Shown here piece after piece: positions 37,119 through 49,432 of a stretch of 64,000 nt of DNA. Each line of letters begins with the position of its first letter. Position 1 is the stretch's first letter. Made by a program: the position numbers and the translations under genes. Under the pieces are notes generated by a model. It saw only the letters and a program-made list of their open reading frames with translations, made no database searches and was not told the DNA's origin. This DNA comes from Bagarius yarrelli (Eukaryota > Chordata > Actinopteri > Siluriformes > Sisoridae). The stretch spans positions 1,232,806-1,296,805 of the forward strand of contig VCAZ01000115.1 in assembly GCA_005784505.1 (NCBI GenBank), read 5' to 3'.

Positions 37119-37222
37119 ATTAAGGCGTTAAGGGTCTTGCTTATAGGGCCCCAACTTGGGTGTCCTGGGAATTGATCTACCGATTACCAGTCCAACATCT
37201 TAATACAGAGCTACCAGTTCCC
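37119..37222 (-). mobile_element. SINE A fragment, copy 11
   Basis: This reverse-complement fragment keeps the core gttaagggtcttgcttatag, a decayed B-box (gggaattgatcta) and the head acagagctaccagttcccc. The tail is missing. Confidence 0.75.
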
Positions 37223-38301
37223 CAAGTAAACATATAAAACGTTCTACAAAAATTTATTTATAAATAGTATAATAGTTGATAGAATTATTTTTTTGCACAA
37301 ATGTTTCTAACCTCAAAGTAATAACCTTTTAAATTTGTACAAAAATTAGTCCGAATGTTGTTCCACAGTTTAACTCAATGTTCTGTAAATGTAATATAAT
37401 CGTTATTAAATATTACTTTTAAATTCATGACATCATCATTTACCATGTAGTTTTTAGGATTTCTATAGATGATGTATAATAATGTGTATTATTGTGAGTA
37501 CAGCTTCAGCATCTTTTTAAAAGTTATTTATTTTTTCTGTCTTTGTGTCTGTGATCATCTTTGTTCGTTAATTAAAACTAAAGTTTTAGTATCGAGTAGG
37601 TTTATTAACCTTTTTAAGAAAAAATAATATTAATAAAGTAACAGTTCCGCGACTGTGGTTAAAGTAACTGGAGTAACATGCAGCAGAGTTTACTTTAATA
37701 ACACAGGTCAAACTGTGTGAATGTTCGCTTGCTGACAGAACCCGAGAACCGGTCCTCATGTCGCCGTCTGCACCGTGGTCATTAAACCTTCTGCAGTTGC
37801 TGCAGATGTGAGTCAGGTTTGTGAGTGCGTGTAGGTGAATCTGGTAGAAACCTTTAGTAGGAGCTGATTTTAGGAGCAGATGTCTTCACAGGTTTCACTA
37901 ATGAGAGTCAGGCAGTGAATTCACCTGCCAATTTATTCCAACCTGTTTGGTTTGGTTACGTTAGTAAAAAAAAAAACATGCACTCGGGCAGCTCGACGAC
38001 GGAACAGAGACATCCAGCCCATTCTATTCTATTCTAAGACTCAGGATCAGGGGGCCTTATGGTGCCCAAGCCTTCAGGGGGCCCTAGGCAGAATTTTATT
38101 TAGGGGGCCTTATGGTGCTGCCAATATGACTAATTATTTTCAATCCTTGATTCACAGACTAGAAAACTAGTATTTTTGAACACACCCATTATATATTTTA
38201 TTTGTTATAGCTGTGTTAATTACATCATACCAATGTTTTAAGCGGTCTATGCGTCTGGCATCCTGTTAACCTTTGTTGTTGTTGTTTTATTGTTTCAAAA
38301 A

Positions 38302-38814
38302 TACAGCAGTGCGTTGACTTACAAGTTTAATTGGTTCCATGACGGAGCTCGTAACTCAAATTACCCGTATGTCAAATCAATTTTACCATTGAAACGAAAT
38401 AAAATGCCATTAATCCGTTCTGGGTCCCCAAAAAAAATCACTTTTTTTTTTTGTTACATGTTTTTAAATAAGAAAAATAAACGTATAAATAATGAATATT
38501 GTATAAAAACACTCCAATAGGATGTACTGGAATAAACTGGTTTTATTAAGTATAATGTACAGCATTTACCTTGGAGATCAGACGACTCCACCTGCTAACG
38601 CGCATGTCTGACTAGCTATCGAGTGACACACGGGATGCTGGGTGGCTGTTACGGCGTTTACTGGGGGTATTTTAACGCCTGTAGATATCATGGGTTGGTG
38701 CTTATTAAATATATTAACTAGCGGTTGGGTTTTTGAAGCTGGCCCGAAACCCGAATTTTAGCTCGCAACTCAAAGCAAAAAAAAGTAACAATCGTAATTC
38801 AAGCTACCACTGTA
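38302..38814 (+). mobile_element. MITE-like family D, copy 2 (most complete)
   Basis: It begins acagcagtgcgttgacttac and ends attcaagctaccactgtatt, with inverted similarity between the ends. The interior has ctggaataaactggttttat and gtctgactagctatcgagtg. It interrupts a G/C-rich ggggccttatggtgc repeat found on both sides. Confidence 0.85.
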
Positions 38815-39544
38815 TTTATAAACAATCTGTCATTTTATGTACTCGAGGGGGCCCCCTTGTGGCTATGGGGTGCCTTTAAAGGGCCTCATTGAATCTAAAT
38901 AGCTAAAGTAAAACTTTTGCTGTTTAACGTAAAAAAAACTTCACAACACTCTTCACAACATTTAATGAATATGCAATATTCAAAGTATGCAAAGTAATAT
39001 TAATCAAGCGGACGCGCTTGCAGATGTTTTTTCAATTAAAAAAAAAGGGCTATTGTATATAAATATTTTAAAGTTTGCAAATTTTAAAAACGATGTTTGT
39101 TCCAGATTTGCTCCAAGACATGATGTGTGACATCTCAACACACATTAACGTCCCGTTGCTTGTTCCATGTGCGAAACGAACAATGTGAGTGAGAACAGAA
39201 CTTACTTCAATCAAGCTCCACAACTATAAAACGGTTTACAAATTTAGGCGTGGCCTCCATGTGACAGTTGATAAGTTACTGTTAGGGTTAAAGGCGTGAA
39301 ACACTTCATCCGCATTATCACATCATCATCATTAACATTAATTCTTAATATATTTGGCATTTTAGGTCTTTGGTTCCTTCACCAATTTGAGGAGGCACTT
39401 CTAAAATCAGAAATGCACCTCACACAGCTTTCTCTGTCATGTTGTTTTGCACCTTATGCAGACGCCCTCTCGGCTCCTGGTGTGTGTGTGTGTGTGTGTG
39501 TGGGTGGGTTTTTTTTAACAGGTCTGACTGATGCTCCTCTCAAA

Positions 39545-39765
39545 ATAATAGAAAGTAATGAGTGCCCTTCTTATTGAGACGGGCCACGGCTGGCTGTTAA
39601 TGGCATTGGATTTGGCCACGCTCGACTGCTTCCCTGCGCATAATTAACGGCTGATTGTCATAAAACTGCCGTCCGGCACAGCCCCTCCTTTCACCGGATT
39701 AACCACGGAGAAGAATTATTTGCAGCGCGACCGCTGCCCCACATTAACTAACCTGAAATGAGTGA
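39545..39765. other. Higher-complexity patch, candidate conserved non-coding element
   Basis: About 220 bp GC-richer, with ggctggctgttaatggcatt, gcgcataattaacggctgat and accggattaaccacggagaa. No repeat family and no convincing open frame. Confidence 0.3.
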
Positions 39766-39931
39766 TTAAAGTTTAGCTTTAAACCAATAGGTCGAGGCTG
39801 GACTTTATTTCTAACCCCCTGTGAGCAACACAAAAATGATTTATTTAAAAGGGCGAAATATCAGATAGGGACGAAGAAAATTAGAAAAATATTCAGGACT
39901 TGAATGAAGGCGTGGAATCGAAAATAGTTGG

Positions 39932-40124
39932 GGAGGTGGTAGCTCAATGGTTAAGGTTTTGGACTGCTAATTGAAATATGGGGGTTCGATTCCCAGCGCC
40001 ACCAAGTTACCAATGCAGGGCCCCTGAGCAAGGCCCCTAACACCCTAATGGCTCAGTTGTATAAATGAAATAAATGTAAGTCACTCTGGATAAGGACGTC
40101 TGCCAAATGCTGCAAATGTAAATG
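39932..40124 (+). mobile_element. SINE A, copy 12
   Basis: This is a full-length copy: head ggaggtggtagctcaatggt, B-box gggttcgattccc, core gggcccctgagcaaggcccc, and tail ctctggataaggacgtctgc with tgcaaatgtaaatgt. Confidence 0.88.
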
Positions 40125-40751
40125 TAGAAATAAGTGTTTTTCAATTGGGTTGTTTACTTTTTTGTAATTCTCAAAATATATCGATGGATCTGATCTTACA
40201 AAACCGATATCTGTAAAAAAAAAAAGCTTAAATATCAAGAAAAATATCGGTGTATTTTATGCAAGTATAAAATCTTATTAAAGAAATGTATGCAATATGC
40301 ATAACTTTGTTATTACAATTATATAACAGATTGTGTAAGTTTATAAGTGCTATTAGGACGCTAAATCAGGCCCGGTTCTTGCCAACCATAGAACCATAGG
40401 GTGGGCAGACAGATATACCAAGTAGGTAGTTTTTGGGGGTGGGGTTGAGGAGATAGATACTCTGTAAAATTTAACTAATTAAATAATGGAATAGCAAAAC
40501 TATTGTTTTAGTAATATTCTTGCTTGGGTTTGGTTAAGAAGATTAAATTCAATATAAACACAAATGTTTTTAAAATGTTAAAAGAAGGATTTTTTTTTTT
40601 TAATGTTCCGAATGAATAATGACGACTAATAAGGAAAAACTAATTCAGACAATATTATAATCTGGTTAAAGCTGGAGTGAAGTTTGAACTAAATGAAGTT
40701 CCAACTAAATATTAAATATTCAAGTAATATTTCAGAAAGAGAAATTGGGTA

Positions 40752-40802
40752 AATGGATGGATGGATGGATGGATGGATGGATGGATGGATGGATAGATAG
40801 AT
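40752..40802 (+). repeat. (GGAT)n microsatellite
   Basis: About eleven tandem ggat units ending in gatagata. Confidence 0.95.
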
Positions 40803-41012
40803 ATTTATTTGTTGTATTTTTTTTTCATACAGTTTTATAAAAAGAAAAAAATAACTGCTCAGACCCAGGAAAAAGTTCTTCACACTGAACTTTCCTGGGA
40901 ACTTTAAACGAGCTGAAGATCTGTATCTGTAAATAAGCAACAGGAACCGAAAGGTGTGCAAATGAAAAATCATAGACGTTACAGAAATCTGGAATTTTTC
41001 ATTTGCACATTT

Positions 41013-41651
41013 TATAGACATCACGACCAAAACTTTGTGGACACCTCACCAGCGCACACACACACACACGAGTGTGTCCTTTTTCCTCACTGGAGTTCAA
41101 ACTCATGACAACGTCAATCTGCACAAAACCCCTAGTCTCCATGAAGACATGCTGTATTCTGATTGGAGTGGAAGAACCTGATTCTGACTCGACACCTCTA
41201 AACACCTTTGCGATGAACTGGAACCCCAAATGAACCCCAGACCTCCTCACCCCCACATTAGTGTCTGATCTCACTAATACTATTGTAACTGTAATCAAAT
41301 CCACACAGTCACATGACACCAATCTAGTGGAAAACCTGCACAAAGGTGATTTTAGGAGGAAGAGTTAATGTCTGGAGGGCAGTGGTGGCTCAAATGGTTA
41401 AGGCGCCAAGTTGTTGATTGGAAGAAGCTTCACCGCCACACAGTCTGCCATTGTTGGGTCCTTGAGCAAGACCCTTAACCCTTCCTGCTCCAGGGTCAGT
41501 GTATCATCTCTGATCCTAACCTTCCAAGATGGGATATGCGAAGAAAAATATTTCACTCTATGCTGTACTGTGTATAATCATGTATATAACAAATAAAATT
41601 TGAATATGAATAAAATGATCAGCTGGCATTCCAATACTTTTGGAAATTCCT
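41013..41651 (+). mobile_element. Second relic of the same Tc1/mariner-like family, split by a SINE
   Basis: Positions 41013-41345 match the relic at 25.2-25.75 kb, including gaagacatgctgt, aactggaacccc and acattagtgtctgatctca. The outer end is accaaaactttgtggacacc, and the other end is ccaatacttttggaaattcc at about 41630. A SINE B copy (41376-41601) separates the two. No open transposase frame remains. Confidence 0.7.
41376..41601 (+). mobile_element. SINE B, copy 3, inserted in a Tc1-like relic
   Basis: The head is agggcagtggtggctcaaat, the core gggtccttgagcaagaccct, then cttcctgctccagg, and the tail caaataaaatttgaatatg. It lies between the two parts of the relic 41013-41651. Confidence 0.85.
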
Positions 41652-41710
41652 GCGATGTCCCACAAAAAAAGTACGACTGATATTGATGATCACTTGCACT
41701 GTAAATGTAA

Positions 41711-41960
41711 ATGCCTTTATTTTGTCACATATACTTTTTTACAGTGAAATTCTTTTTCCTAGTGGGTTGGGGTCGGGGTGCAGGGTCGGCTATGATGCGG
41801 CGCCCCTGGAGCGGGGGGGGTTGAGGGTCTTGCTCAGGGACCCAGCAGGTGGGGCATGTTTCTGGTCTTCAGATAAACAGCTGGAGGGGCTTGAACCCAG
41901 GTCTTCCTGGTCTCCAGATCAGCAACTCAGAGCCTTAACCCTTTGAGCCACCACTGCCCC
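41711..41960 (-). mobile_element. SINE B, copy 4
   Basis: This reverse-complement copy has tail tttattttgtcacatatact, then ttacagtgaaattc, gcggcgcccctggagcgggg, core ttgctcagggacccagcagg, B-box ttgaacccaggt and head tgagccaccactgcccc. It lies head to head with copy 3, about 110 bp apart. Confidence 0.85.
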
Positions 41961-42860
41961 TTAATTTAAGCATTGTTTGCTTACTGAAAATCTGAGGCAG
42001 ACTAACCAAACTCTCAGCCAACGTCATGTGATTAATGATCTTAGTAATTAAAGAGCCAATGACAGAAACCTGCGAGATTAAACTAACTCATTTAGTTAAC
42101 AGATAAAAGGGACAGATTTGATATGTTTGGGTTTATACGCTGGTTGCTGAAGAGGAAATTGGAATGGTGTCAGAAATGGAACAGTGTGTAGTGAGACCCG
42201 AATCATGTACTGATTCATTGTACTGATTCTCTAGCTGAGGAGCTGGAGAACAGATTGAGACTCCTCAGCTCAGTCTTTTAACTTCTCGCTTTGCAGTCAA
42301 ATTACACTAAGATGTTTTTTTCTTTTCTCTCCATATGTGGGTTTTACCACACACCACACACACACACACACACGATGTGAACCTGATGTTTAGATGTTTG
42401 TAGTGTTAATGGTCCATGAGCTGGAACAGTATGATCCGGTACAGATGAGTGCATCATCATCATGATCATACATAATGCAAATTCTGGCCGCACTCCGAGT
42501 TTGTGATGTGTGTGTGTGTGTGTGTGTGTAAATGAAAAGACATGCTGTGAGAATAAATTTTCCCAGTTTAGCAGAGTGTTAGCTGCTCATACACTGCCCA
42601 AGTACTTGTACTCTATTTTGTTAACCCTTTCTAGCCAGTTACCATGACATGAGGGGCCAGGATTTGTGGGCGGAGCTCTAATCAGCGTAGACCATTGATT
42701 GGTCTTTATTACTATTATCTTTTTTAATGCTGTCTTGTTCACTAGGTTTGTACCCTACATAGGGTATAACATATGTGCCCTTATAAGACATAAGCATATA
42801 AAAGTCAGACTTTTTTTTTCTCCTCTGCATTATCTATACAGTAGGATTCTCTGAAACAAA

Positions 42861-43345
42861 AGTATTGGCACCCCGTTCGGTAACAGTTCATTCGCATATA
42901 CATTCATCTGATTTTAAAGTATTGGCACCCCGTGAAAGTTTGGTAATGGGGCAGTTCATCTCTAGATTTTGTAGACTTTGTAGATTTTCATTCCAACATA
43001 AAAGTATTGGCACCCTCAAATGTAAAAGACATAAAATGAACATAAGCTCACCCATAGATTTCCTGGAAACCAAAAGTATTGGCACCCTTGTTAGGCATGT
43101 AAATGTTTGGTTATCTATACTGTAGATTTACTGGTTAAATAAAAATGTTGACACACTGGAATGTCTTGCGAAATCTATTTAGTTATCTATAGGTTTACCG
43201 GAAATAAAGTATTGGCACCCTTGTTTTAGTTTGGATTGTGTGTTTGTTTTTTAGTTTGTGAGTGTTTGTTTAGTACTAAAAACACGTGTATGAGTAGCCA
43301 TTAAGTAAAGAGTGGATGGGAAAAATTCAAGGTATTGGCACCTTT
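42861..43345 (+). repeat. Degenerate tandem array, each unit starting with agtattggcaccc
   Basis: Units begin at 42861, 42918, 43003, 43075, about 43145 (decayed to atgttgacacac), 43208 and 43331. Six keep the core tattggcacc, five of them the whole 13-mer. Neighbouring units share more sequence, such as ggtaa..cagttcat in units 1-2 and ttatctata..ggttta/gattta in units 4-5. The shared word equals the end motif of Tc1-like elements, but no transposase and no inverted partner is present. Confidence 0.8.
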
Positions 43346-43460
43346 ACCTGTGTTTAGCCATGTATAAAATGAATATAATTCTGTTAACCGTTTTGACAAA
43401 CTGTGTTCAAACTGGTTTTTTTTTTTTTGTTTTTTTTTTTTTGGGGACAAACTGTGTTCT

Positions 43461-43462
43461 TA

Positions 43463-43539
<77 letters not shown>

Positions 43540-43540
43540 G
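43461..43540 (+). repeat. (GT)n-(TA)n compound microsatellite
   Basis: A short GT run followed by about 30 TA units, after an interrupted poly-T stretch at 43420-43442. Confidence 0.95.
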
Positions 43541-44460
43541 TATAATTTAATTGCACTGTACAACAGAGCTATTAGCAACCTCAGGGGCTCTGCTAGCAAT
43601 TTTGGGCCCTATAAAGAAATATGAGGTTGGCCCCCCTACAGTAATCTAACAGTTTTTTACCAGCAATAAATGTTATAAGAATTTACTATCAAAGTGTGAG
43701 GGCCATTAGAATCATCCTAACATCCTAACCTACAGCTATAAAGGGAAAGTTTACTAAAGATAAATGTATTAGCACCCTTGTGTCACCTTTATATATAAAC
43801 TGTATTTGTGTACTTTTTTTGCATTATTTTAGTTCTTATCCAGGAGTTTAGCGACCTATTTTACCCACATGGTACAGTTTGACCCGAAGAAATAATGAAC
43901 AAAACGTGATCAGTGGAGCTCTGTGTCACTTCAGGCTGGATGCAGAGAATTTCTCATCACTTTGGCTTATTCAGAGGTGGACAGACGTGAAGAGATGCAG
44001 CAAGAAGAGGACGGAATGGGAATGAGGCATTCATAAGTAAACTGTTTCATGAAGGAAACACAACCGTGCCTTTTTGATGCCGAGACCTCAAACAGCAGAA
44101 CTCTGTCTCCGTCCTCAGCTGGTCCGTGTGTCTGAAAAGAGCCACCTGCAAGAATTCTGGCCCAGTTGAACCCGGGCCACCTCAGATTGCAGACTTTCGT
44201 CCCATTCGATCTCGGTCGCACTCCGGGAGGAGGAGACACACCGAAGAGTTCCTGAAGCCCGTTGCTATAGCAACTGAGTACTGCAGCGTGTGTGTGTGTG
44301 TGTGTGTGTGTCTGTGTGTGGAGAGAAAGAAAGATTATTGTTACCAGTTATGTTTTATTTCCTGCCTTTTTTTTTCTCACATCACATTTTTTGTTAAGTG
44401 ATGCAAAAAACATCACTGAAAACGTTTCCTCGTCAGACAGGTCTGATTAAACACACAAAA

Positions 44461-44486
44461 AGAGAGAGAGACAGAAAGACAGAGAA

Positions 44487-44520
<34 letters not shown>

Positions 44521-44530
44521 AAGAGAGAAA
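44461..44530 (+). repeat. (GA)n microsatellite
   Basis: Imperfect GA run with aaag and cagaaag interruptions. Confidence 0.93.
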
Positions 44531-45133
44531 GTTTACACAACTCAAAACAAAGCACTCTTTATAGGATAATGTCCAAATCAAGGATGTTTGACATTATACA
44601 GTATTTCTATCCGTGTGTGTGTGTGTGTGTGTGTGCATGTGTATGGTTTGGGATTTTTATTGTTGCTCTTAGGCAGAACTTTTCTGACCCCTTGTGGTGA
44701 TTAAAAGACTTAGTCAAAGCAAGCCACACACACTGTCATTGATCATTTTCTTGCAACAGCATGACGGAGTGGTGGGATGAAGCAGGGTTTGTGTTTCCAT
44801 ATTCCATACTCCACATTATGTAATAAACATAATAGTCAATATTATTTTATAGTCATTAAACACGCTGCAATAATTTAATAATAAACTGTTTATAAGCATT
44901 TATAACCAGTAATATAATTAACCCCCATGTGTACATAATGCCTAATATTGTGGCAATATGATACATTATAAGCAATACCTCATCATTTTTAAACTAATTT
45001 CTTATTCATACTAATGTGTATAATGTCTAATGAAGCATTATAACATGTTGCGAAAGAATTATATACACATTTTATAGAAGTGTTACTATTTATGTTCTCT
45101 AGAGCAATGGGAATTTGAACTCAGTGGTTAAGG

Positions 45134-45171
<38 letters not shown>

Positions 45172-45634
45172 TGGAAAAAAAGCAGGGTGCAGAGCCATCA
45201 TTTATCTTTAACTGCACCTAAAACACCGTCCCTGAAGTCTCTCTCGAACACTAATTGGAGGATTTATATGCCGCTGAAATTGCTGCGTCTTCGCCTTTTG
45301 TTGTTCATTAAGTTTCCCACCCTGTTATTATTTTACACACGCTCTGTGTGTGTGTGTTGGGAGAGGATGTGCTACTGTTTTCACAAGATTATATATTCAT
45401 ATTATGCATAATATAATCTTATTCAGAGTCCACTGCTATTTTTATTTTCTTTGTGATAAAAGCGCACGTTTATTTTATTATTTCATCTTAAAACATCTCT
45501 GAAAATTTGTCTAGCGCAAATATTATCAGTTTTGAATGATAAAAAAAAACTGACTTAATTCTGCATCAATTTAAAAATGACCCCTCTTTCCTAAAACCCT
45601 GATTTGTGATTTATGCTAATTTTAATTTGCTTAA

Positions 45635-46600
45635 TTTTTCTAACACCGTGCCTTTTAGTAAAGATTCATCAACACATCTGAGGAAAATGTTGATATTTTC
45701 TATAAAGTTAGCTTGTTTCCACGGTCACCACGCCTCGATATTGTTTGTAACTGACTTGTGGACGATAATTTGCTAGTTTTAGCTGTAGCTTTGTTTCACA
45801 CTTGACTAGCAACAATGTTCAATTTAGGCATGTTGTGTACATGTTTACAAAGTCTGCATAGATGCATAATGTTATTAAATTTATTTTAATAATAAAGTGT
45901 ATAATTTATAGCTATTAAAAATGAAACAATCAACATTTGAGTAGTGTGATAATCAGTACATCCTGAAATGTTTTATATTGTAAAGATTACATTGTTCAAT
46001 ATTTTCATTTTTTATACTTTATATCTATTTATATTTATAAAAATTGTAAATTCATGTTGACATGATGTTACTATAACAAAAATGTTAAATTATCCCCTTT
46101 ATTATTTCGTTTTTTCCTTTATTGTTAGCCTTTGTATGATGCTTTAGCAGGAAACAATTAAAACTCACTTGTTATTTAATTAATCGCCTCTTGACCAATC
46201 AGAATAGAGAATTTTATTATTAAGCCCAAAATTAAAGCAGCGCCTTGTTGAGTGCTGCCCCAATTATATCCATCACACACACACACCGATTTCTGATTTG
46301 CCAACAGCTTCTGTCTGAATATATTCTGAATATTATTCCAGCGCCATAAAACTTTTACATTCCACCTACAGCATGTGCTAACATTTAAAAGCACATTACA
46401 AACTGTTGGAATTCGATTCATGCTACCTCTTATTTGTTGAATTTTACTAACAAGGTGACATTTATGAAAGATTCATTAACACATCTGAGGTAAATGTTAA
46501 TATTGTCTATAAAGTTTATACGATCACTGAGTCTTTGTATTGTTTGCAACAGACTTGCTAGTGTTCTAGCGTATCATCAGGCTAACCTAAAAGCAGAAAG
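45635..46600 (+). repeat. Diverged direct duplication (45.64-45.79 and 46.43-46.59 kb)
   Basis: The first segment reads agattcatcaacacatctga, ggaaaatgttgatattttct, ataaagtt. The second reads agattcattaacacatctga, ggtaaatgttaatattgtct, ataaagtt. Both are followed by a region with tattgtttg-aac-gacttg. The copies are about 800 bp apart in the same orientation. Confidence 0.7.
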
Positions 46601-48120
46601 AAAATCTGACTGAAGCTAAAGCATGACAATAATTTCAATTCACAGACTAAAGCCTAGGTATATAGGTGTGCATTTTCAAATATATAAACACATTCTATAA
46701 ATATCTGAATATATTCTAAAAAAAAAAAAAAAAAAAAAAGATTCTAGTGCCCTGAAATATTTTAATATCGCTTGCAGCGTTTACATCAACAAACACGAAC
46801 ATGAACAAACACAGCGGTACAACAACAACAACCCACAAAACACAAGGCGAAAAAGGAGCTATATAATACACTCAAGACTAACAGGAAACACATTAGCTAA
46901 ACAAGATACACCTGAACATAATAAGCAACACATGACCAAACAAACCAATGAAAACATGACACAAGGACAGGGGCATCACGTGACAGGAAACAAGACCGGA
47001 AGTAGAGAAAAGAAAGAACAGAATAATGTAAACGTAAAAAATAAAGCAAGAACTATAAAAACATGAACAACTATAAACATGAACCATAACTATATTAAAC
47101 AGCTTCAGTGGTGATTTACCCAACTTATATACCGCTTATTACATCACAATTATAGAAACACATCAATACTAAACAAACTCACAATATAACACGCCGTGGA
47201 ATTACAGACAGACAGACATTTCAGATATTGAGGATAAAAACCATTTTTATTAAAGCAAGAAACACACAACTCCAAACCTCTACACTACAACCACAACTGT
47301 ACCACCTACAACATCTGGAGCAGTTCAGAATCAATATTTATCTTAATATTAATATAACATCACAAAAACATTACAGATATCAATAAAATATATCAGACAT
47401 TTAAAGGCTGTAAGTCAGTGTTACCGGTCGGCGGCGCTGGTCTGGAAGTGGGGAATAAACTCTTTCCCGCGCTGAGACAAGTTAGTTATCTTCAGGGTAC
47501 CGAACTCTCCTCTCCTACAACTTCACCGGAAAAATCTGCCTTATTTTCAAGTTCGTCTGAGACCAAATTAATTTTTCCTCCTCCGTCAGCCATTGTGGGC
47601 GTAAAAATTCAAATTTAACTGTACACACAAGTTTCGAAAGTCTGTAGGCTGTAAGAATTTACCAATCAACCAATCAGAAGATGGAAAAATGCTGATGTCA
47701 TCGCGCGCCAGCTACTGGGCCTCAGGAGGCAGGTTTAAAAATTTGATTGGTCAAAACAGTTGCAACAGTCCCACTGCTAATATAGTGTAAGTTCCACGGG
47801 CAGCGCTACTGATTCTGAAGGCAGATAAGATTAACATGGCAGCACATAGAAACTGAAATCTGATTGGACAAAAAATCTAACATCCACATCCACGTACTGG
47901 AAGCAGTGCAGCAAGAGAAACACTACGAAATGAAGAGAATAAACTGCTGGAATAAATTAATACCATTTAATGGAACTAATATTATAATTTAGGCTGTAAA
48001 TGTAGGTCAGTGATTCTGATAGTGTTTAGAACAGCAGAGAAACACTGACTGACCCGCACTGACTGACTGACCAACACTGAACTGGAGTATTAAGAAAAAA
48101 CAGACAGACAGAAAGATAAC
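46600..48120. other. Intergenic, nothing certain
   Basis: It includes a poly-A run (46718-46739) and unique-looking sequence at 47220-48060. No gene is recognised. Confidence 0.45.
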
Positions 48121-48126
48121 TAGACA

Positions 48127-48142
48127 CAGAGAGAGAGAGAGA

Positions 48143-48174
<32 letters not shown>

Positions 48175-48175
48175 C
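48127..48175 (+). repeat. (GA)n microsatellite
   Basis: GA run with one gggcg interruption in the middle. Confidence 0.94.
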
Positions 48176-49184
48176 ACTCAAAATTAACCGCTACTGCTAA
48201 TAAAATTGTAGCCATGTTGCATTTAATTAGCATTTAGCATTTTGTTTTGTTTTTTTTGTTTGTTGTTTGTTTTTTGCAGTTTGTTTTTAATTATTTTTAG
48301 ATTCATACTAAGGTTAAAATTAATGAATGTTGAATTGTAGCTGGCTTTCCTATACTTCGCTAGAACAGTTGCTTTTATACATTAGCAATCATTTTTTTTA
48401 AGAGATAGGAACCAAAAACAGATCCAAAGATCAAAGAACGACTTCTTTAGAGAAAAAGCCTTTACAAACATTGCGAACTTTGCGAGTTGCCCGTTAATTC
48501 CTGCCGGTTTAAAGCCACAGCTTTTCTGTCAGACACGCTAAAATCCTCCGCCGCAGTTAAAACTAGTCGCTTTAATTGCCTGATTAAGTTTGCAGTCGAA
48601 TGGGCAAAGCTAAATTTTGTGTGTGTGTGTGTGATGTTTGTACACTATATCCAATTTACACACTATCCAAAGCCTAAAATATTTATAACGCAGGTCTGAA
48701 TATTGAATGGAAGAAGAAGATTGACTTGAACAGGTTGCAATCAAATAAAAGCAGGACCTGATGATTTACAGTTACAACTACAACAGTTACAGCTACATTT
48801 AGCAAGTAGTGCATATAGCTAAAGAGATCATAATAAGAGGAGGAATGCTGGAGTGATGAGTTTGTTGCCGGAATGTCTTCAAAAAACTTGAAGCTCTAGA
48901 AAGAGAGTGTGTGTGTGTGTGTGAGTGTGTGAGGAGTGTGCCCTGATGCTGGATAGTGAAAGAGCCTGGTTCATTTGTGAAATTGAAAGCATACTTCAGA
49001 ATCCAGACAGAAGTAGTAGATCATCCAATACCATGATTTCAGACATACTACTTACTACTAGGGTTTCTTTGCATACTATATAATAGGGAAGTATTTGATT
49101 TACGGAAGCTGTAAACAAAAGTCGAACCTGAAGACCTCTGCAAGCTTGAAAAGCCAAACTAATGACCGGACAAACAATTCATAT

Positions 49185-49235
49185 TTATCCCCAATACACA
49201 AGCCAGCAGCGATGGTGGCAAAAAAAAACGCCCTA
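49185..49235 (+). repeat. Family E repeat, copy 2 (fragment)
   Basis: The piece acaagccagcagcgatggtg, gcaaaaaaaaacgccc aligns with agcaagccgggggcgacggt at 27.08 kb. It is followed by (ATT)n and MITE D copy 3. Confidence 0.6.
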
Positions 49236-49262
49236 TTATTATTATTATTATTATTATTATTA

Positions 49263-49432
49263 TGTCTGACTAGATATCGAGTGACACACAGGATGCTGGA
49301 CAGATGTTACGGTGTTTACTGTAGCGTTTGCTACGCTAACTAGCAGTTGGGTGTCTGAAGCTCGTAACCTGAATTTTATATCGCAACTTAAATTAAAAAA
49401 TTACGACTTGTATCTCAAAAAACTCATTATAT
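49263..49432 (+). mobile_element. MITE-like family D, copy 3 (right half)
   Basis: It begins tgtctgactagatatcgagt directly after an (ATT)n run and continues to cgcaacttaaattaaaaaat. The left half is absent. Confidence 0.8.

Noticed and set aside
42861..43345. CRISPR-like spacing of a short repeat
   Set aside because: The repeats are too short and the spacing too irregular (57-123 bp), neighbouring units are related, and the genome is a vertebrate's.
43312..43624. Open frames with Tyr-Ile repeats
   Set aside because: They are translations of the (TA)n microsatellite.
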